Positions 6,934-22,948 of a DNA stretch of 36,277 bases are shown here, in pieces; position 1 is the first letter of the stretch; each line of letters starts with the position of its first letter. The translations under genes and the position numbers were made by a program. The stretch is from Pseudomonadota bacterium (GTDB lineage: Bacteria; Pseudomonadota; Alphaproteobacteria; Rhizobiales; Xanthobacteraceae), in contig JAGXAJ010000045.1 of assembly GCA_018971625.1 (NCBI GenBank), positions 1 through 36,277 on the forward strand, in the 5' to 3' direction. The notes beneath the pieces are model-generated. The model ran no database searches and was not told the origin of the DNA. It worked only from the letters and a program-made list of their open reading frames with translations.

Positions 6934-8757
6934 TTGCTTGCATCGATGCCGTCGCAGGTATTGAATTCCATCCGGTTACTTATCAGCTTTAATTTTATGA
7001 TTCTGATCCTGATAATTTTGGCGGCAATCGGCGTCCTTGTGCTGGTGGAGCGCAGCGCCGAGCATCTTTGGTTCGCGATCGCGGCGTTCTGTTTCAGCGC
7101 GGCGGTATTCCTGTTGATTGTCACGGATCTCGACAGGGCGATCTTGCTGGCTTGCGTGTTGGGAATAGCCATCACCGGAGCATCAACCATCAAGTATAAT
7201 CATAGCGCACTCAAGCTGGTCGTGACCGACCTGCCGTTGCTGTTTGCCGGCACAGTTCCATTTTTCATCGTGCAGTACCCGCGTGCCGTATTGGCGGCTG
7301 TGACCGGAACTGCCGCGCTGGTTTCGGCTGCTGTCGCGGTTCTGATTTACGGGACCGGACCGCCGGTTGCTCCGGAAGTCCGGATTTTCCTGTTCAGCCT
7401 TGCGCTTATTTGCATTGCAATAGCCTACAGGGGCAGCGGCGGCGCCGTTTCCTTCCAGCGCATCACGGCCCAGCGGCGATGCTTCTACTCAACTTTCATG
7501 GCCTCGCTGATCGACCCGCATTCCTGGTGGCAATCCGGCGGCTTGGCGCTGAGCGATATTGCCAATGACCCGTTGCCGCTGACGGCGGCCATACCCGCCC
7601 GCACCGCCAACTATCCCGACATCATCATCATCCAGCACGAATCGATCTTCGATCCTCGCGTTCTCGGCCTCCCTGTCGAGCCGACCGTCGAAGAATTCCT
7701 GTCCCCAAAGAATGGCCTTCACGGGATCCTTAACGTCGATATTTTCGGCGGAGGGTCGTGGCAGTCCGAATTCAGCCTGCTCACCGGTCTTTCAAGCGCA
7801 AGCTTCGGTTCGAGAGCCTACTATCTCTTCAAGCGGGGCGCGGGCCGATTCCACAGCAGTCTGCCCCATTCGCTGACGGCGCTCGGATACAAGACCATGC
7901 TCGCATCGAGTTGCCGTCGCAGCTTCCTCAACTACGATGAATTTTACCGGTCGATCGGCGTCAGCGAACGCATCTTTACGGACGATTTCCCTCCGCCGTT
8001 CGACGCGCGCCTGTTCGAGACGACCAACTCCGACGCCTTTTTCCTGAGGGCGGCGCTGGCGGCTCATAGCCGGAATATTGCCGACGATCCCACCCCTCGT
8101 TTTCTCTATGCGCTAACCAACTTCAATCACGGGCCGCATACCAGAAGACTGGCAGCTCCCGGGCAGTTTGAGAACGAACGCGCCTTTGCCGCATCAAGCC
8201 TGCCCGACGCCCGATATGTCGAATATTATGCAAGACTTGCAGAAACAGCCTCGACCTGGAAACGGGTCAGGTCGGACCTTGCGGCCAATTTTCCCAAACG
8301 GCCGATGCTCATCGTGCATTACGGCGATCATCAACCCGTCCTGGCAAGGCAGATCGGTCGGAAACTCAAGCTCCGCAACGATGAACGGCGCGCGTTCCGC
8401 ACATTTTATGCGATCGAAACCCTGAATATTCCCGATCGTCGTGCCTGTGGGGCAGGTGTGGACCTCGATATCGCGTTTCTGGGGACGGTTGCCTTGCAGC
8501 AGGCAGGCTTGCCGCTTGATCCGATATTCGCCACCCGCGCCAGCTTGCTGGACCAATGCCGGGAAACCTACTTTGCATCCGCCTCGGAGCGAAAGCGCCG
8601 TTTCCACCGTACGCTCGTGGATCTGGGCATGATCGACATAGCGCCAGGCGTACGGCGTGAGCGCTATTCGCCTGCGCTACCGAGAATCCGTTCGGTCTTT
8701 TCAACTGCCTTCCGCTCAGCGTTCAAGAGGTTCCGCGATCGAGACCGCCCGTTCTGA
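6934..8757 (+). CDS. LTA-synthase/sulfatase-like membrane enzyme (alkaline phosphatase superfamily)
   Basis: A 607-residue protein with five or six membrane segments in the first 165 residues and a sulfatase-fold domain from about residue 227 to 520. Metal-site motifs are visible: Glu236 in [17 protein letters not shown] (272-280) and Asp465-His466 in VHYGDHQP. Compared with staphylococcal LtaS (GKTSDSEF), the nucleophile position holds Ser275. Gram-negative relatives transfer phosphoglycerol or phosphoethanolamine groups to periplasmic glucans or lipids, so a phospho-group transferase acting on the outer face of the inner membrane is likely; the acceptor is unknown. The start is either TTG at 6934 (GGA six bases upstream) or ATG at 6946. 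The gene abuts the transporter scar, and its 5' end is more AT-rich than its neighbours. Confidence 0.8.
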   Translation: MLASMPSQVLNSIRLLISFNFMILILIILAAIGVLVLVERSAEHLWFAIAAFCFSAAVFLLIVTDLDRAILLACVLGIAITGASTIKYNHSALKLVVTDLPLLFAGTVPFFIVQYPRAVLAAVTGTAALVSAAVAVLIYGTGPPVAPEVRIFLFSLALICIAIAYRGSGGAVSFQRITAQRRCFYSTFMASLIDPHSWWQSGGLALSDIANDPLPLTAAIPARTANYPDIIIIQHESIFDPRVLGLPVEPTVEEFLSPKNGLHGILNVDIFGGGSWQSEFSLLTGLSSASFGSRAYYLFKRGAGRFHSSLPHSLTALGYKTMLASSCRRSFLNYDEFYRSIGVSERIFTDDFPPPFDARLFETTNSDAFFLRAALAAHSRNIADDPTPRFLYALTNFNHGPHTRRLAAPGQFENERAFAASSLPDARYVEYYARLAETASTWKRVRSDLAANFPKRPMLIVHYGDHQPVLARQIGRKLKLRNDERRAFRTFYAIETLNIPDRRACGAGVDLDIAFLGTVALQQAGLPLDPIFATRASLLDQCRETYFASASERKRRFHRTLVDLGMIDIAPGVRRERYSPALPRIRSVFSTAFRSAFKRFRDRDRPF

Positions 8758-8802
8758 ACCGCCTTCCAGCAGGTTATTCCAGTTCGCATGCGATCGTAGG
8801 AT

Positions 8803-9195
8803 TCACGCCTGAATGATCCGCCAGACGATCGCGCCGGACGCTCCGAGCCACAGCACAGTCGTCGCGAATGCCTGAATCGCAAATCCCGGGCCGCGTTTTT
8901 CGACCGCCTTGGCATAGCCGAGCACGTACAGCACCCGGCCGGCGACCCAGACCGCACCGATCGCCGCCGCGATGCCGTCGCCGATATAGATGGCGAACAG
9001 CCACAGCGACGGCAGGAACATCGGCAACCATTCAAGCGTGTTCATCTGCGCTCGAAACACCCGCTCGAAATCGGGATTGCCCGAGATCGCGGGCAACTTG
9101 ACGCCGAATTTGATTCGCGCCCTCGATACCAGAACCGAGGAAGCGAAGTACACCAGGATCGCGAGGCAGGTGACGAGCGCGGTGAAATGGTACAT
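8803..9195 (-). CDS. MAPEG-family membrane protein
   Basis: A 130-residue integral membrane protein with four hydrophobic segments (about 5-24, 56-72, 76-94 and 108-127). The family hallmark FERVFRAQMNTLEWLP lies at about 44-59. MAPEG proteins in eukaryotes are glutathione-dependent transferases and isomerases; bacterial members are mostly uncharacterised. It converges with the sulfatase-like gene, 45 bp apart. It lies 33 bp downstream of the AttH-type gene on the same strand and may be cotranscribed with that operon. Confidence 0.88.
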   Translation of the reverse strand: MYHFTALVTCLAILVYFASSVLVSRARIKFGVKLPAISGNPDFERVFRAQMNTLEWLPMFLPSLWLFAIYIGDGIAAAIGAVWVAGRVLYVLGYAKAVEKRGPGFAIQAFATTVLWLGASGAIVWRIIQA

Positions 9196-9228
9196 CGCGG
9201 TATTTCCTTGCAGGTCATTGCGGCGTTC

Positions 9229-10305
9229 TCAATAGCCGGTCATCTCAAGGTAGCCTACGCCGGCGTGGCTGCCGGAGAAATTGATCGGCCCTTCCCAATA
9301 AGGAGAAGAACGGATCCCCATCCAGCTTTTCGCATTGAGCGCGGTACACTCGATCGCCATGCCGTGCGCGGGAATTTCGATGCGCCATGTTGTCGGGAGC
9401 TTGCGCGTCCCGATTTCCGTAGTCGCGGTCGGCGTCATCCGGATGCCGGCCGGGGGAATCTGCTGCGGCTTGCCGTCGGCGGAAATCCAGTTGCCAGTCC
9501 TGTAATTGCGGCCGTCGGTCTGGCGGATCCGGTACAGCATCAGCTTTTCGCCTGTCTTCAGATGCAGCGCGAGCCAATCCCATCCGCTCTGGTCGGGCGC
9601 CAGCGGCTGGCTGCTCCATTCCCGGTCCATCCACGCCAGTCCGGTCACCTCGACCGGCTTGTCATCGATGGTAAGGCGGCCGGCCGCCTTGAAGAACGGC
9701 TGGCTGTAATAATACGAAGCCTGTTCGTGCTCCGATTTGCGGCTGTAACCGGCGTCGCCCTGCAGCACCAAGGCATGGTCGGCATCGAGCCGCAGCGCAT
9801 AGCTGAAATCTTTCCCCGATGCGCTCAAGGCAAGAGGCGCGATTTTCATCGCGTCCATGCCGTCGATCCCGCGCATGTCCCAGGAGTCGATCCAGGCATG
9901 GAATGGATTTGCATCGACGCCAGCCTGGCCGACGCCGCCGCGTGCAAAGGTTGCGCTGAAGCGATGCAGGTCCGCGCGCGTCACCGCCGCATGGCCCATC
10001 CAGATCTGCTGATAGGCCCATCCTTGTTGCGGCGCGCCGGGCTTCAAGGCCAGACGAAACAGGGTCCATTGCGAGCCATAGGCCTTCCCGGTGGCGTCGG
10101 TGAGGTTCGCGGTGACGTACCACCACTCGATCCGGTAATCCGGGTGCGGGCCGAGATCTGCCGGGAAGGAAAACAATCTTCCAGGAACGACGGTTGCAAA
10201 CCCTTCCGCTGAACTGTTCATGCCCGCATAGCTTTGCGCGAGTGCGCACCTCTGGCCAAAACCGAGAGCGAGGGCGGCAGCGGTAAAGGTGCGGCGGGAA
10301 ATCAT
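9229..10305 (-). CDS. Secreted lipocalin-like (AttH / carotenoid 1,2-hydratase-like) protein
   Basis: A 358-residue protein with a signal peptide (MISRRTFTAAALALGFG, cleavage near Ala-Gln at 23-24; the RRTF motif suggests possible Tat export). The body has the AttH pattern: PDYRIEWWYVTANL, YGSQWTLFR, LAWMDREWSSQPL and GWDWLALHLKTGEKLMLYRIR. It belongs to the CrtC/AttH double-lipocalin fold; Agrobacterium AttH is a family member of unclear biochemical function. The enzyme-like residues do not establish hydratase activity, and no carotenoid genes are nearby. The start lies four bases after the FtsX-type permease stop, so it is the third gene of an ATPase-permease-AttH operon and probably handles or receives what the transporter moves. 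Confidence 0.88.
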   Translation of the reverse strand: MISRRTFTAAALALGFGQRCALAQSYAGMNSSAEGFATVVPGRLFSFPADLGPHPDYRIEWWYVTANLTDATGKAYGSQWTLFRLALKPGAPQQGWAYQQIWMGHAAVTRADLHRFSATFARGGVGQAGVDANPFHAWIDSWDMRGIDGMDAMKIAPLALSASGKDFSYALRLDADHALVLQGDAGYSRKSEHEQASYYYSQPFFKAAGRLTIDDKPVEVTGLAWMDREWSSQPLAPDQSGWDWLALHLKTGEKLMLYRIRQTDGRNYRTGNWISADGKPQQIPPAGIRMTPTATTEIGTRKLPTTWRIEIPAHGMAIECTALNAKSWMGIRSSPYWEGPINFSGSHAGVGYLEMTGY

Positions 10306-10309
10306 CTTC

Positions 10310-12772
10310 CTATCGCTCGTCGGCGAAAATCTTGATCAGGCTGGCCGGTTGCATGCGCGCCAGTTTTATCGCCGGAACCAGCGCCGCGGCCAATGCGGCA
10401 AGCATCGCCACGGCAACCAGTTCCATCAATTGCAGCGGGAACACGGCAAATGGCAGCCGCCAGCCGAACGCCTTCACATTGACAATCGCGATCAGGCACC
10501 ACGCCACGCATAATCCCAGCGGCAATGCCAGCAAGGTCGTGATCAGCGCTACTGACATGGTCTTCAGCAGTTCGATCGAGGCGAGATGCCTTCGGGTGAT
10601 GCCGATCGCCCACAACGGCGCGAGTTGCGGCAGGCGGGAATTGGCAAGGGTCAAAAGGCTGGTCAACAGCGCGATGCCGGCTACGCCGAGTGTGAAGGCG
10701 TTAAGCGCCGCGGTGACCGCAAACGTTCGGTTGAAGATCCCCATCAAGTCGGCCTTCAGTGTGGCCTGGTCGACCAGGTTGCGGCCATTAAGGCCGTATC
10801 TGGTTTGCAACGCCGTCATCAATGCCGGAATTTGCGCCGGCGCGACGCGCAGGCCCATTCGTGTCTGCGGAATGGCGGGAAAGTGCCGGAGCAAGGCTGC
10901 AATGTTGACGGTGACCTCGCCTTTGGGGTTGCCGTAGTCGGCATAGATACCGACGACCTCGAGCGTCCAGATGCCGCCCGGCGCCGGCAGTTCGATGCGG
11001 TCGCCGAGTTTGAGATTGAGCCGCCGCGCCAGCTGCTCACTGACGAAACCGGCTTCACCCGGACGAAGGCGAGCCCACGCATTGGCAACCGATTGCAGCA
11101 GCGCCCAGTGATCCCGATAGGTGGAATGATCAGCCAGGCCGACGATCTCGATCGGCGCGCCATCGAGTTGCGTTTCGGCGCGGGCGTTCGGCAGGATCGC
11201 CTGCACTTCTGGCCGCAGCCGCAGCCATGCCTTGATATCGTCCGCCTGCGTGTTGTCGGCGGCGTTGATGTAGACGTCGGCGGCGAGCCGGCCATCCAGC
11301 CAGCTGGCGAAGGTGTGGCTGAACGTCTCCACCATGGTGCCGACGCCGACATTGACCGCGAGCGCGAGGAACAGCGCCCTCAGCGCCACCGACAATCCCG
11401 AAAGCTGCTGCCGGCTGTCGGCCCAGAACCAGGTCGCAAGCGCCTGACGCGTGCTGCGCTGGCCGAGCGACAACACCATTTCCAGCATTGCCGGCAGGAT
11501 CAGTGCCGCACCGAGCAGCAAGGCCGCGAGCACGGCAAACCCGGACAACAGCGAAGCGCCGAACCAAAAGAGAAGAGCCGCGGCGGCGAAGACGGCGGCG
11601 GCGCCCGCGGCTTGCAGGAGCAACCAGCGACGCTGGGCCTGCTTCCAGGCCTGCGGCTGCGCGATCGCCAGCACCGAAAGGCGCATGGCCTTCAAAAGGC
11701 TTGCGGTCGCGGCGACAAGTGCGCCGATGACGCTGATGGCGAGACCGGCGAACCACCATTGCGGCTTCAGCGTCAGCTCTCCCGGAATTTCCGCGCCATA
11801 GAGGCCGCGCAGGCTCGCGGCGACATCGGGCAATAGCGCCGCCGCGATCAGATAGCCAAAGACAAGCCCGATCAGGCCGGCGAGCAGCGCCAGCGTTACC
11901 AGTTCAAGCACCAGCATCACGTTCAGCTTGCGTGCCGAGACGCCGCAGGCGCGCAGCGTCCGCAGCATAGGCAGACGCTGCTCGAATGCGAGCCCGACCG
12001 CCGAATTGACGATGAACAGGCCGACGAAGAACGACAGCAGGCCAAAAGCCGTCAGATTGAGATGAAAGCTGTCGGTGAGGCGCTCGAGGTCGGTTTCGGA
12101 ATCGGCGGGCACCAGTCGCAACCGGTCGCCGGCAACGCTTTCGAGTCGCGCTTGCGGGCCCTTTGCTTTTCCGACCAGCAGGCGGGAAATCTCGTTCGGC
12201 CGGTGCAGCAGGTTCTGCGCGATGCCGATATCGACCACCAGCACGCCCGGCGCCATCTGCGGGACCTTGCGAAGCGGGGGCAATCGCGTGCCGTCGCTTG
12301 CCTCGGGCGTGGCGCCTTCGGGCAGATCGAGTTCGGACAATGTCTCGGGCGCCACCAGGGTTTGTCCCGGCGGGATGATGAAGGATTGCAGATCCGTCTT
12401 GCCGATCGCGGCTGCGGCGCCGACCTCGACCGGCAGCGTGATCGGTTCGATGCCCAGCAACCGGTACGACCTGCCGCCGATCTGAAGCCGGCCTTCGAGC
12501 ATCGGCGATACCGGCCAGCCGGCGCGGCGCAGATCGACGAATATTTGCTGCGGCAGGCTCGTGCCCCGGCGCGCCACCAGCATAGGCACGCGTGCGCCGC
12601 CAAAGGTAGCGGCTGCGCGATCGTAGCTCGTCCGCGCCTGCTGGTTCAGTGCCTGCACGCCGCTCCACAGCGCGGTAGCCGAGATCAATCCGATCAGCAA
12701 GGTCGCCAGTTGCATCGGATGCCGCCGCCAATGGCTCAACAGGACGGTGAGGATCCAGCCAACGCCGGTCAT
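10310..12772 (-). CDS. FtsX/MacB-type ABC transporter permease (fused double unit)
   Basis: An 820-residue permease. After an N-terminal membrane helix (about 22-40) comes a periplasmic domain, then three helices around 235-390, a second set near 400-480, a second periplasmic domain (about 490-680) and a last three-helix block ending at the C-terminus. This is two FtsX-like units in one chain, as in the AttF/AttG or YbbP class. The ATG at 12772 is chosen because it overlaps the ATPase stop (ATGA); the longer frame from 12856 lies inside the ATPase gene. Such transporters use ATP to move or extract lipids, lipoproteins or peptides by mechanotransmission rather than classical import. The partner ATPase is upstream and an AttH-type secreted protein is downstream. 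Confidence 0.88.
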   Translation of the reverse strand: MTGVGWILTVLLSHWRRHPMQLATLLIGLISATALWSGVQALNQQARTSYDRAAATFGGARVPMLVARRGTSLPQQIFVDLRRAGWPVSPMLEGRLQIGGRSYRLLGIEPITLPVEVGAAAAIGKTDLQSFIIPPGQTLVAPETLSELDLPEGATPEASDGTRLPPLRKVPQMAPGVLVVDIGIAQNLLHRPNEISRLLVGKAKGPQARLESVAGDRLRLVPADSETDLERLTDSFHLNLTAFGLLSFFVGLFIVNSAVGLAFEQRLPMLRTLRACGVSARKLNVMLVLELVTLALLAGLIGLVFGYLIAAALLPDVAASLRGLYGAEIPGELTLKPQWWFAGLAISVIGALVAATASLLKAMRLSVLAIAQPQAWKQAQRRWLLLQAAGAAAVFAAAALLFWFGASLLSGFAVLAALLLGAALILPAMLEMVLSLGQRSTRQALATWFWADSRQQLSGLSVALRALFLALAVNVGVGTMVETFSHTFASWLDGRLAADVYINAADNTQADDIKAWLRLRPEVQAILPNARAETQLDGAPIEIVGLADHSTYRDHWALLQSVANAWARLRPGEAGFVSEQLARRLNLKLGDRIELPAPGGIWTLEVVGIYADYGNPKGEVTVNIAALLRHFPAIPQTRMGLRVAPAQIPALMTALQTRYGLNGRNLVDQATLKADLMGIFNRTFAVTAALNAFTLGVAGIALLTSLLTLANSRLPQLAPLWAIGITRRHLASIELLKTMSVALITTLLALPLGLCVAWCLIAIVNVKAFGWRLPFAVFPLQLMELVAVAMLAALAAALVPAIKLARMQPASLIKIFADER

Positions 12773-13443
12773 GCGATCACTCCGGCGCTGAGATTGACAC
12801 GGCGATCGAGCGTGGCGGCGAGCCGCGCGCTGTGCGTGACCATCAGGAAGCCGCAACCCGTCCGGGCTACAAGATCGCGCGCCAGCGCAAGCACCTCGTC
12901 CGCGCTCGCCTCGTCGAGATTGCCGGTGGGCTCGTCGGCGAGAACCAACAGAGGTTTTGTCGCCAGCGCCCGGCCGATTGCAACCCGCTGCTGCTGACCG
13001 CCGGACAATTGTTCAGGATAGCGTTTGAGTAACGGACCCAACCCGAGGCGATCCACCAGCTCGCCATGCCAGGCCGCGTCATGACGGCCGGCAATGCGAG
13101 CCTGGAAGGCGAGGTTATCCTCCACATTCAGGCTCGGGATCAGGTTGAACTGTTGAAACACCAGGCCGAGCTGGTCGCGCCGCAGCGCCGCGCGCCCGGA
13201 ATCGCTGAGCTCGCCGATCGAGGCGCCAGCAAGCCTGATCTCGCCGCCATCGACCCGATCGAGGCCGGCGATCAGGTGCAGCAGCGTGCTCTTGCCGCTT
13301 CCGGATTCTCCGGCCAATGCGACGCGCTCGCCGGTGGCGATATCTAGATTGACCCCGCGCAGCACCGCAACCTGTTCGCCGGCGGAACGATAGGTCTTGG
13401 TCAGATTGCGGACGCTCAGCACGATATGGCCGTCGCTGGTCAT
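12769..13443 (-). CDS. LolD/MacB-type ABC transporter ATP-binding protein
   Basis: A 224-residue ATPase with all core motifs: Walker A GESGSGKST (about 44-52), Q-loop QLGLVFQQFNL, signature LSGGQQQR, Walker B LLVLADEPTGNLD and the H-loop histidine in VTHSARLA. The DEPTGNLDEAS pattern is typical of the LolD/MacB/FtsE group that pairs with FtsX-fold permeases. Its stop overlaps the permease start by four bases, so expression is translationally coupled. Substrate not predictable. Confidence 0.93.
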   Translation of the reverse strand: MTSDGHIVLSVRNLTKTYRSAGEQVAVLRGVNLDIATGERVALAGESGSGKSTLLHLIAGLDRVDGGEIRLAGASIGELSDSGRAALRRDQLGLVFQQFNLIPSLNVEDNLAFQARIAGRHDAAWHGELVDRLGLGPLLKRYPEQLSGGQQQRVAIGRALATKPLLVLADEPTGNLDEASADEVLALARDLVARTGCGFLMVTHSARLAATLDRRVNLSAGVIA

Positions 13444-13462
13444 GTCGGACGAAAGCCGTGCC

Positions 13463-14227
13463 TCACATCGGTTTCTGATATTTCAGCACGAACTCGTCGT
13501 TCGGCACTTTCGGATGAAACACCGCGGCGTCGCGCGGATCGTTCGGATTGCGCAGGAAATCGGCGTCGGCCACGAATTTGAAGCCGGTGGCCTCGATTTC
13601 CTGGCGCAGTGTGCTCTCCTCGATGCGATGCAGCGTCTTGCCGACGCTTACACCGTCGCCGGGCTTCGCGGAATGGTCGGCGATCACCAGAAATCCGCCG
13701 GGCTTGAGCGCCGCAAACATCTTCTTGTTCATCTCGGCACGATCGACCGGCATGTAGGTTATGTCGTGATAGGCAAAGAAGAACGTGATCAGATCGAGAT
13801 TGCCGACATCGGGCGGAATCGGATCGTCGAAATTCCTGATCACATGCACGACATTCTTCATTTCTGGCTTCTGCGCGCGGATATCGAACTTGTCCTTGAT
13901 GCGTTCCATGACGGCGGCGGAATCCTGGGCGTAGACGATGCCACCGGGTGCGACGGCACGCGCCAGAAGCTCGGTGCTGTAGCCGGCGCCGGCTTCCATA
14001 TCCAGCACTTTCATCCCCGGCCTGACACCGGTGAATGCGAGGAGCTTGGCGGGCTGACGGCGCTGATCAGTCTGCCGGTCGGTATCGCTGCGGTCGGGCG
14101 CCGCGACAATGGTGGCGTAATCCGGCGTGTCCTCGGCCTTCGCCGGCGCCAGGCTTCGCACGGCGAGAACAGTAAAGACGGCAAACAGGCCGGCGGCACA
14201 AGCGCGGCGACAGATCGAATTGGTCAT
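13463..14227 (-). CDS. Exported class I SAM-dependent methyltransferase-like protein
   Basis: A 254-residue protein. The start at 14227 has GAGGA just upstream and is followed by a signal peptide (CRRACAAGLFAVFTVLAV, ending SLAPAKA). The core shows a Rossmann methyltransferase: motif I VLDMEAGAGYSTELLA, acidic residue of motif II in VYAQDS, and NLDLITFFFAYHDI, as in the COG4798 'predicted methyltransferase' group. Having a signal peptide is odd, because S-adenosylmethionine is cytoplasmic. Either the protein is retained at the membrane, or the fold has been reused in the periplasm. It lies 20 bp upstream of the ATPase gene and may lead that operon. Confidence 0.85.
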   Translation of the reverse strand: MTNSICRRACAAGLFAVFTVLAVRSLAPAKAEDTPDYATIVAAPDRSDTDRQTDQRRQPAKLLAFTGVRPGMKVLDMEAGAGYSTELLARAVAPGGIVYAQDSAAVMERIKDKFDIRAQKPEMKNVVHVIRNFDDPIPPDVGNLDLITFFFAYHDITYMPVDRAEMNKKMFAALKPGGFLVIADHSAKPGDGVSVGKTLHRIEESTLRQEIEATGFKFVADADFLRNPNDPRDAAVFHPKVPNDEFVLKYQKPM

Positions 14228-14515
14228 GGGAAATCCTCTTTTTGTTATTGGCGGAGCATACCAAGACGGCAACCGGATATCACGGCTTCAATCGTAATGA
14301 CGACGCGATCGTGATGGATTGCGACGCGGTTTCGATGCAGCGCCTGGCGGTATTTCGAACGTGAGATGCGGAGTGCAGCGCCGCCGGTACTGCGGCCATC
14401 CATCCCACGTCAAAATGGCGGGTTGCAATGCCCGCAACGCCGTGGCTAGCATCCGCAAGACGAGCCCGTAGGTTAGCTCAAATAACTAAATGAACTGACG
14501 GGTAAGGAGAGCAAC

Positions 14516-15152
14516 ATGACCGCACGACCGGCGCCGAAGGGCGCCTGGGAATCACCTTTCTCCTGTTCCTGTCCATGCTGTTAATTTCGCCGACAAGATC
14601 GTGGTCGGGCTTGCCGCCGTGCCGATCATAACCGAACTGAAGCTGCAGCCGGAGCAGTTTGGCTGGCTCGGCTCCTCCTTCTTCGCTCTGTTCTCGACTT
14701 CGGCGATCGTCGTCGGATTCATCGTCAACACGATAGCCACGCGCTGGGCGTTGTTGGTGCTCGCATCGGTTTGGGCGCTGGCGCAATTCCCGATGGTAGG
14801 CAGCGTCGGCCTCACCACGCTGATCATTTGCCGCGTTGTCCTCGGCGCCGGCGGCCCGATCCATGTGGTCTGCCCGCCGATGCTCGGAGAGTTCACGCCG
14901 GTGTCGCAGCGCGGCGCGGTGATCGCGATCTATGGAGCGATCTCTACGGTGGCGGGGATCCTGGCCCCACGGGTGATGGGCGATGTAATCCAGGATTCAG
15001 GCGGCATGCTGCAAGGTTACATGATCGGCTTCAGCATCAATGCCGTCGGGCTGATCGTCCCAGGGCTGTTCGGTCTGCTGCTGTGGCCCAATGCCGAAAG
15101 AGCGCGCTTGACCGGGCAGGTGGCGCAGCCCGAGCTTGCCCCATCGACTTAA
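14516..15152 (+). pseudogene. Collapsed MFS transporter gene
   Basis: A start site is preserved: GGTAAGGAGAGCAAC then ATG at 14516. The frame reads MTAR and stops after 22 codons. The next frame gives the expected TGAEGRLGITFLLFLSML, and a third gives VNFADKIVVGLAAVPIITEL onward, so two frameshifts lie in the first 90 bp. Homology then runs through four helices to RVVLGAGG and jumps to a C-terminal segment (TPVSQRGAVIAIYGAI, APRVMGDVIQ), skipping the middle half of the transporter. About 200 of a normal 420 or so residues remain. The family is the anion:cation symporter type. The TAA at 15150-15152 overlaps the end of the convergent HWE kinase gene. Confidence 0.85.
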
Positions 15153-16657
15153 CGCGCCGCCGAACCGGCCGATATCTGAAAGCCGTTGCTCGAGGAAAGC
15201 GCCGTTTTCCGATCGCTCGCTTCGGGCGCCTGCGACGGAAGGGGGACCAGCAACCGGCAGAGCAGCCCCTCCGGGCGCCACTCGAACAATGCCTGGCCGC
15301 CAAGCTGCGTTTCGATGCTGGCGATCACGCTTCTTGTGCCGAATCCCCTCGACGCCGGTTTTTGAACCAGGGGACCGCCGACCTCTTCCCACGCCAAAAT
15401 CAGAATGTCGTCCTCCTGCAGGTCCCACCGGACCGACACCCGGCCAGACACTGCCGAGAGCGCGCCATATTTGACCGAATTGGTCACGAGCTCATGAATG
15501 GCCAATGCCAGCGTTTGCGCCGTCGCGGGCTCCAGTTGCAGCTCCGAGCCGGTGATCTTGATCTGGCCCGCCACCGAATAGGGTGCGAGCTCTTCCTCGA
15601 CCAGCCGCTTTATTTCCGCGCCCTGCCAGCTCGATAAGGACAGGATGGTGTGAATCCGCGCCAGCGCGCTGATGCGGCCTTCCACCGCCCGCACGTAAGT
15701 GTCGATATCCTGCGCCCGGGTCAGCCGCACGATCGATTGCGCCAGCGCCAGCGCATTCTTGGCGCGATGATCGACCTCGCGAGTCAACAGGTTCTGGCGT
15801 TCTTCGGCGCGCTTGCGTTCGGTGATGTCGACGGTCACGCCGCTGACGCGGACCACGCGGCCGTTTTTGTCGATGGTCGCCGCCGCGGTGCCGACGCACC
15901 AGCGCACCTCGCCGTCCGGCCGATGGATGCGGAACTCCATCTCGTAGGATCGGGCGCCTTTGGCAAAACGGGCGAGCGCCTCGCGCAGCTTGTGGCTGTC
16001 GTCGGGATGAAGAAGATTCTGTACATTGGCTGGTGTCACCTCAAAGCTCTGCGGATCGACACCGCAGATCTGGTACTGGCCTTCATCCCACATCCAGTCG
16101 CCACTGATCCAGTCCCAATCCCAGGATCCCATCTTGCCTGCGGCGATTGCCATGCTGCGACGCTGCTCGCTTTCGACCAGCCGCGAAGTCGATTCCTCGA
16201 GCTCCGCAGTGCGCGCCCTGACGCGATGCTCGAGTTCGGCGTTGAGACGTTCGAGTTGTCTTGTCTTGCGGTAGAGCTCGGCGAAGACCCGGATCTTGGC
16301 GCGCAGCACTTCGGGGACGACCGGCACCGGCACGTAGTCGACCGCGCCCATCTCATAGCCGCGCAGCCGATCGATGTCGCTGACCTGGATCGCCGAAATG
16401 AAGATCATCGCCGTCTTCTGGAAGCGCGGATGCTCGCGGATCATGGCGGCGAGCTCGAAGCCGTCCAGCTCCGGCATGCACACGTCGACCAGGATGACGG
16501 CGACTTCATTCTTGAGCAGATATTCAAGTGCTTCTCGTCCCGAGGCGACTGCAACGAGGTTTTCTCCAAGGTCCTTCAGGATCACCTCGTAGGCGAGCAG
16601 CTTTGCCGGCTGATCGTCGACCAACAGGATATTTACCTTTTCTTCGTGATCTACCAT
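15149..16657 (-). CDS. Response regulator-PAS-HWE histidine kinase
   Basis: A 502-residue cytoplasmic signalling protein. An N-terminal receiver domain (about 8-125) carries LLVDD and phospho-acceptor Asp58 in VDVCMPELDG. A short coiled coil (130-170) follows, then a PAS domain (about 170-285, ending TVDITERKRAEER). The HWE-family kinase core has His297 in REVDHRAKNALALAQSIV, the ATPase N-box region IHELVTNSVKYGAL and the W-x-E signature LAWEEVGGP, then GFGTRSVI. HWE kinases are an alphaproteobacterial group; many act in light or general stress pathways. It starts 12 bp after the giant hybrid kinase stop, so the hybrid kinase and this protein likely form one phosphorelay, with the receiver as a possible target. 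Confidence 0.93.
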   Translation of the reverse strand: MVDHEEKVNILLVDDQPAKLLAYEVILKDLGENLVAVASGREALEYLLKNEVAVILVDVCMPELDGFELAAMIREHPRFQKTAMIFISAIQVSDIDRLRGYEMGAVDYVPVPVVPEVLRAKIRVFAELYRKTRQLERLNAELEHRVRARTAELEESTSRLVESEQRRSMAIAAGKMGSWDWDWISGDWMWDEGQYQICGVDPQSFEVTPANVQNLLHPDDSHKLREALARFAKGARSYEMEFRIHRPDGEVRWCVGTAAATIDKNGRVVRVSGVTVDITERKRAEERQNLLTREVDHRAKNALALAQSIVRLTRAQDIDTYVRAVEGRISALARIHTILSLSSWQGAEIKRLVEEELAPYSVAGQIKITGSELQLEPATAQTLALAIHELVTNSVKYGALSAVSGRVSVRWDLQEDDILILAWEEVGGPLVQKPASRGFGTRSVIASIETQLGGQALFEWRPEGLLCRLLVPLPSQAPEASDRKTALSSSNGFQISAGSAAR

Positions 16658-16669
16658 CGGATCTACCGG

Positions 16670-22948
<6,279 letters not shown>

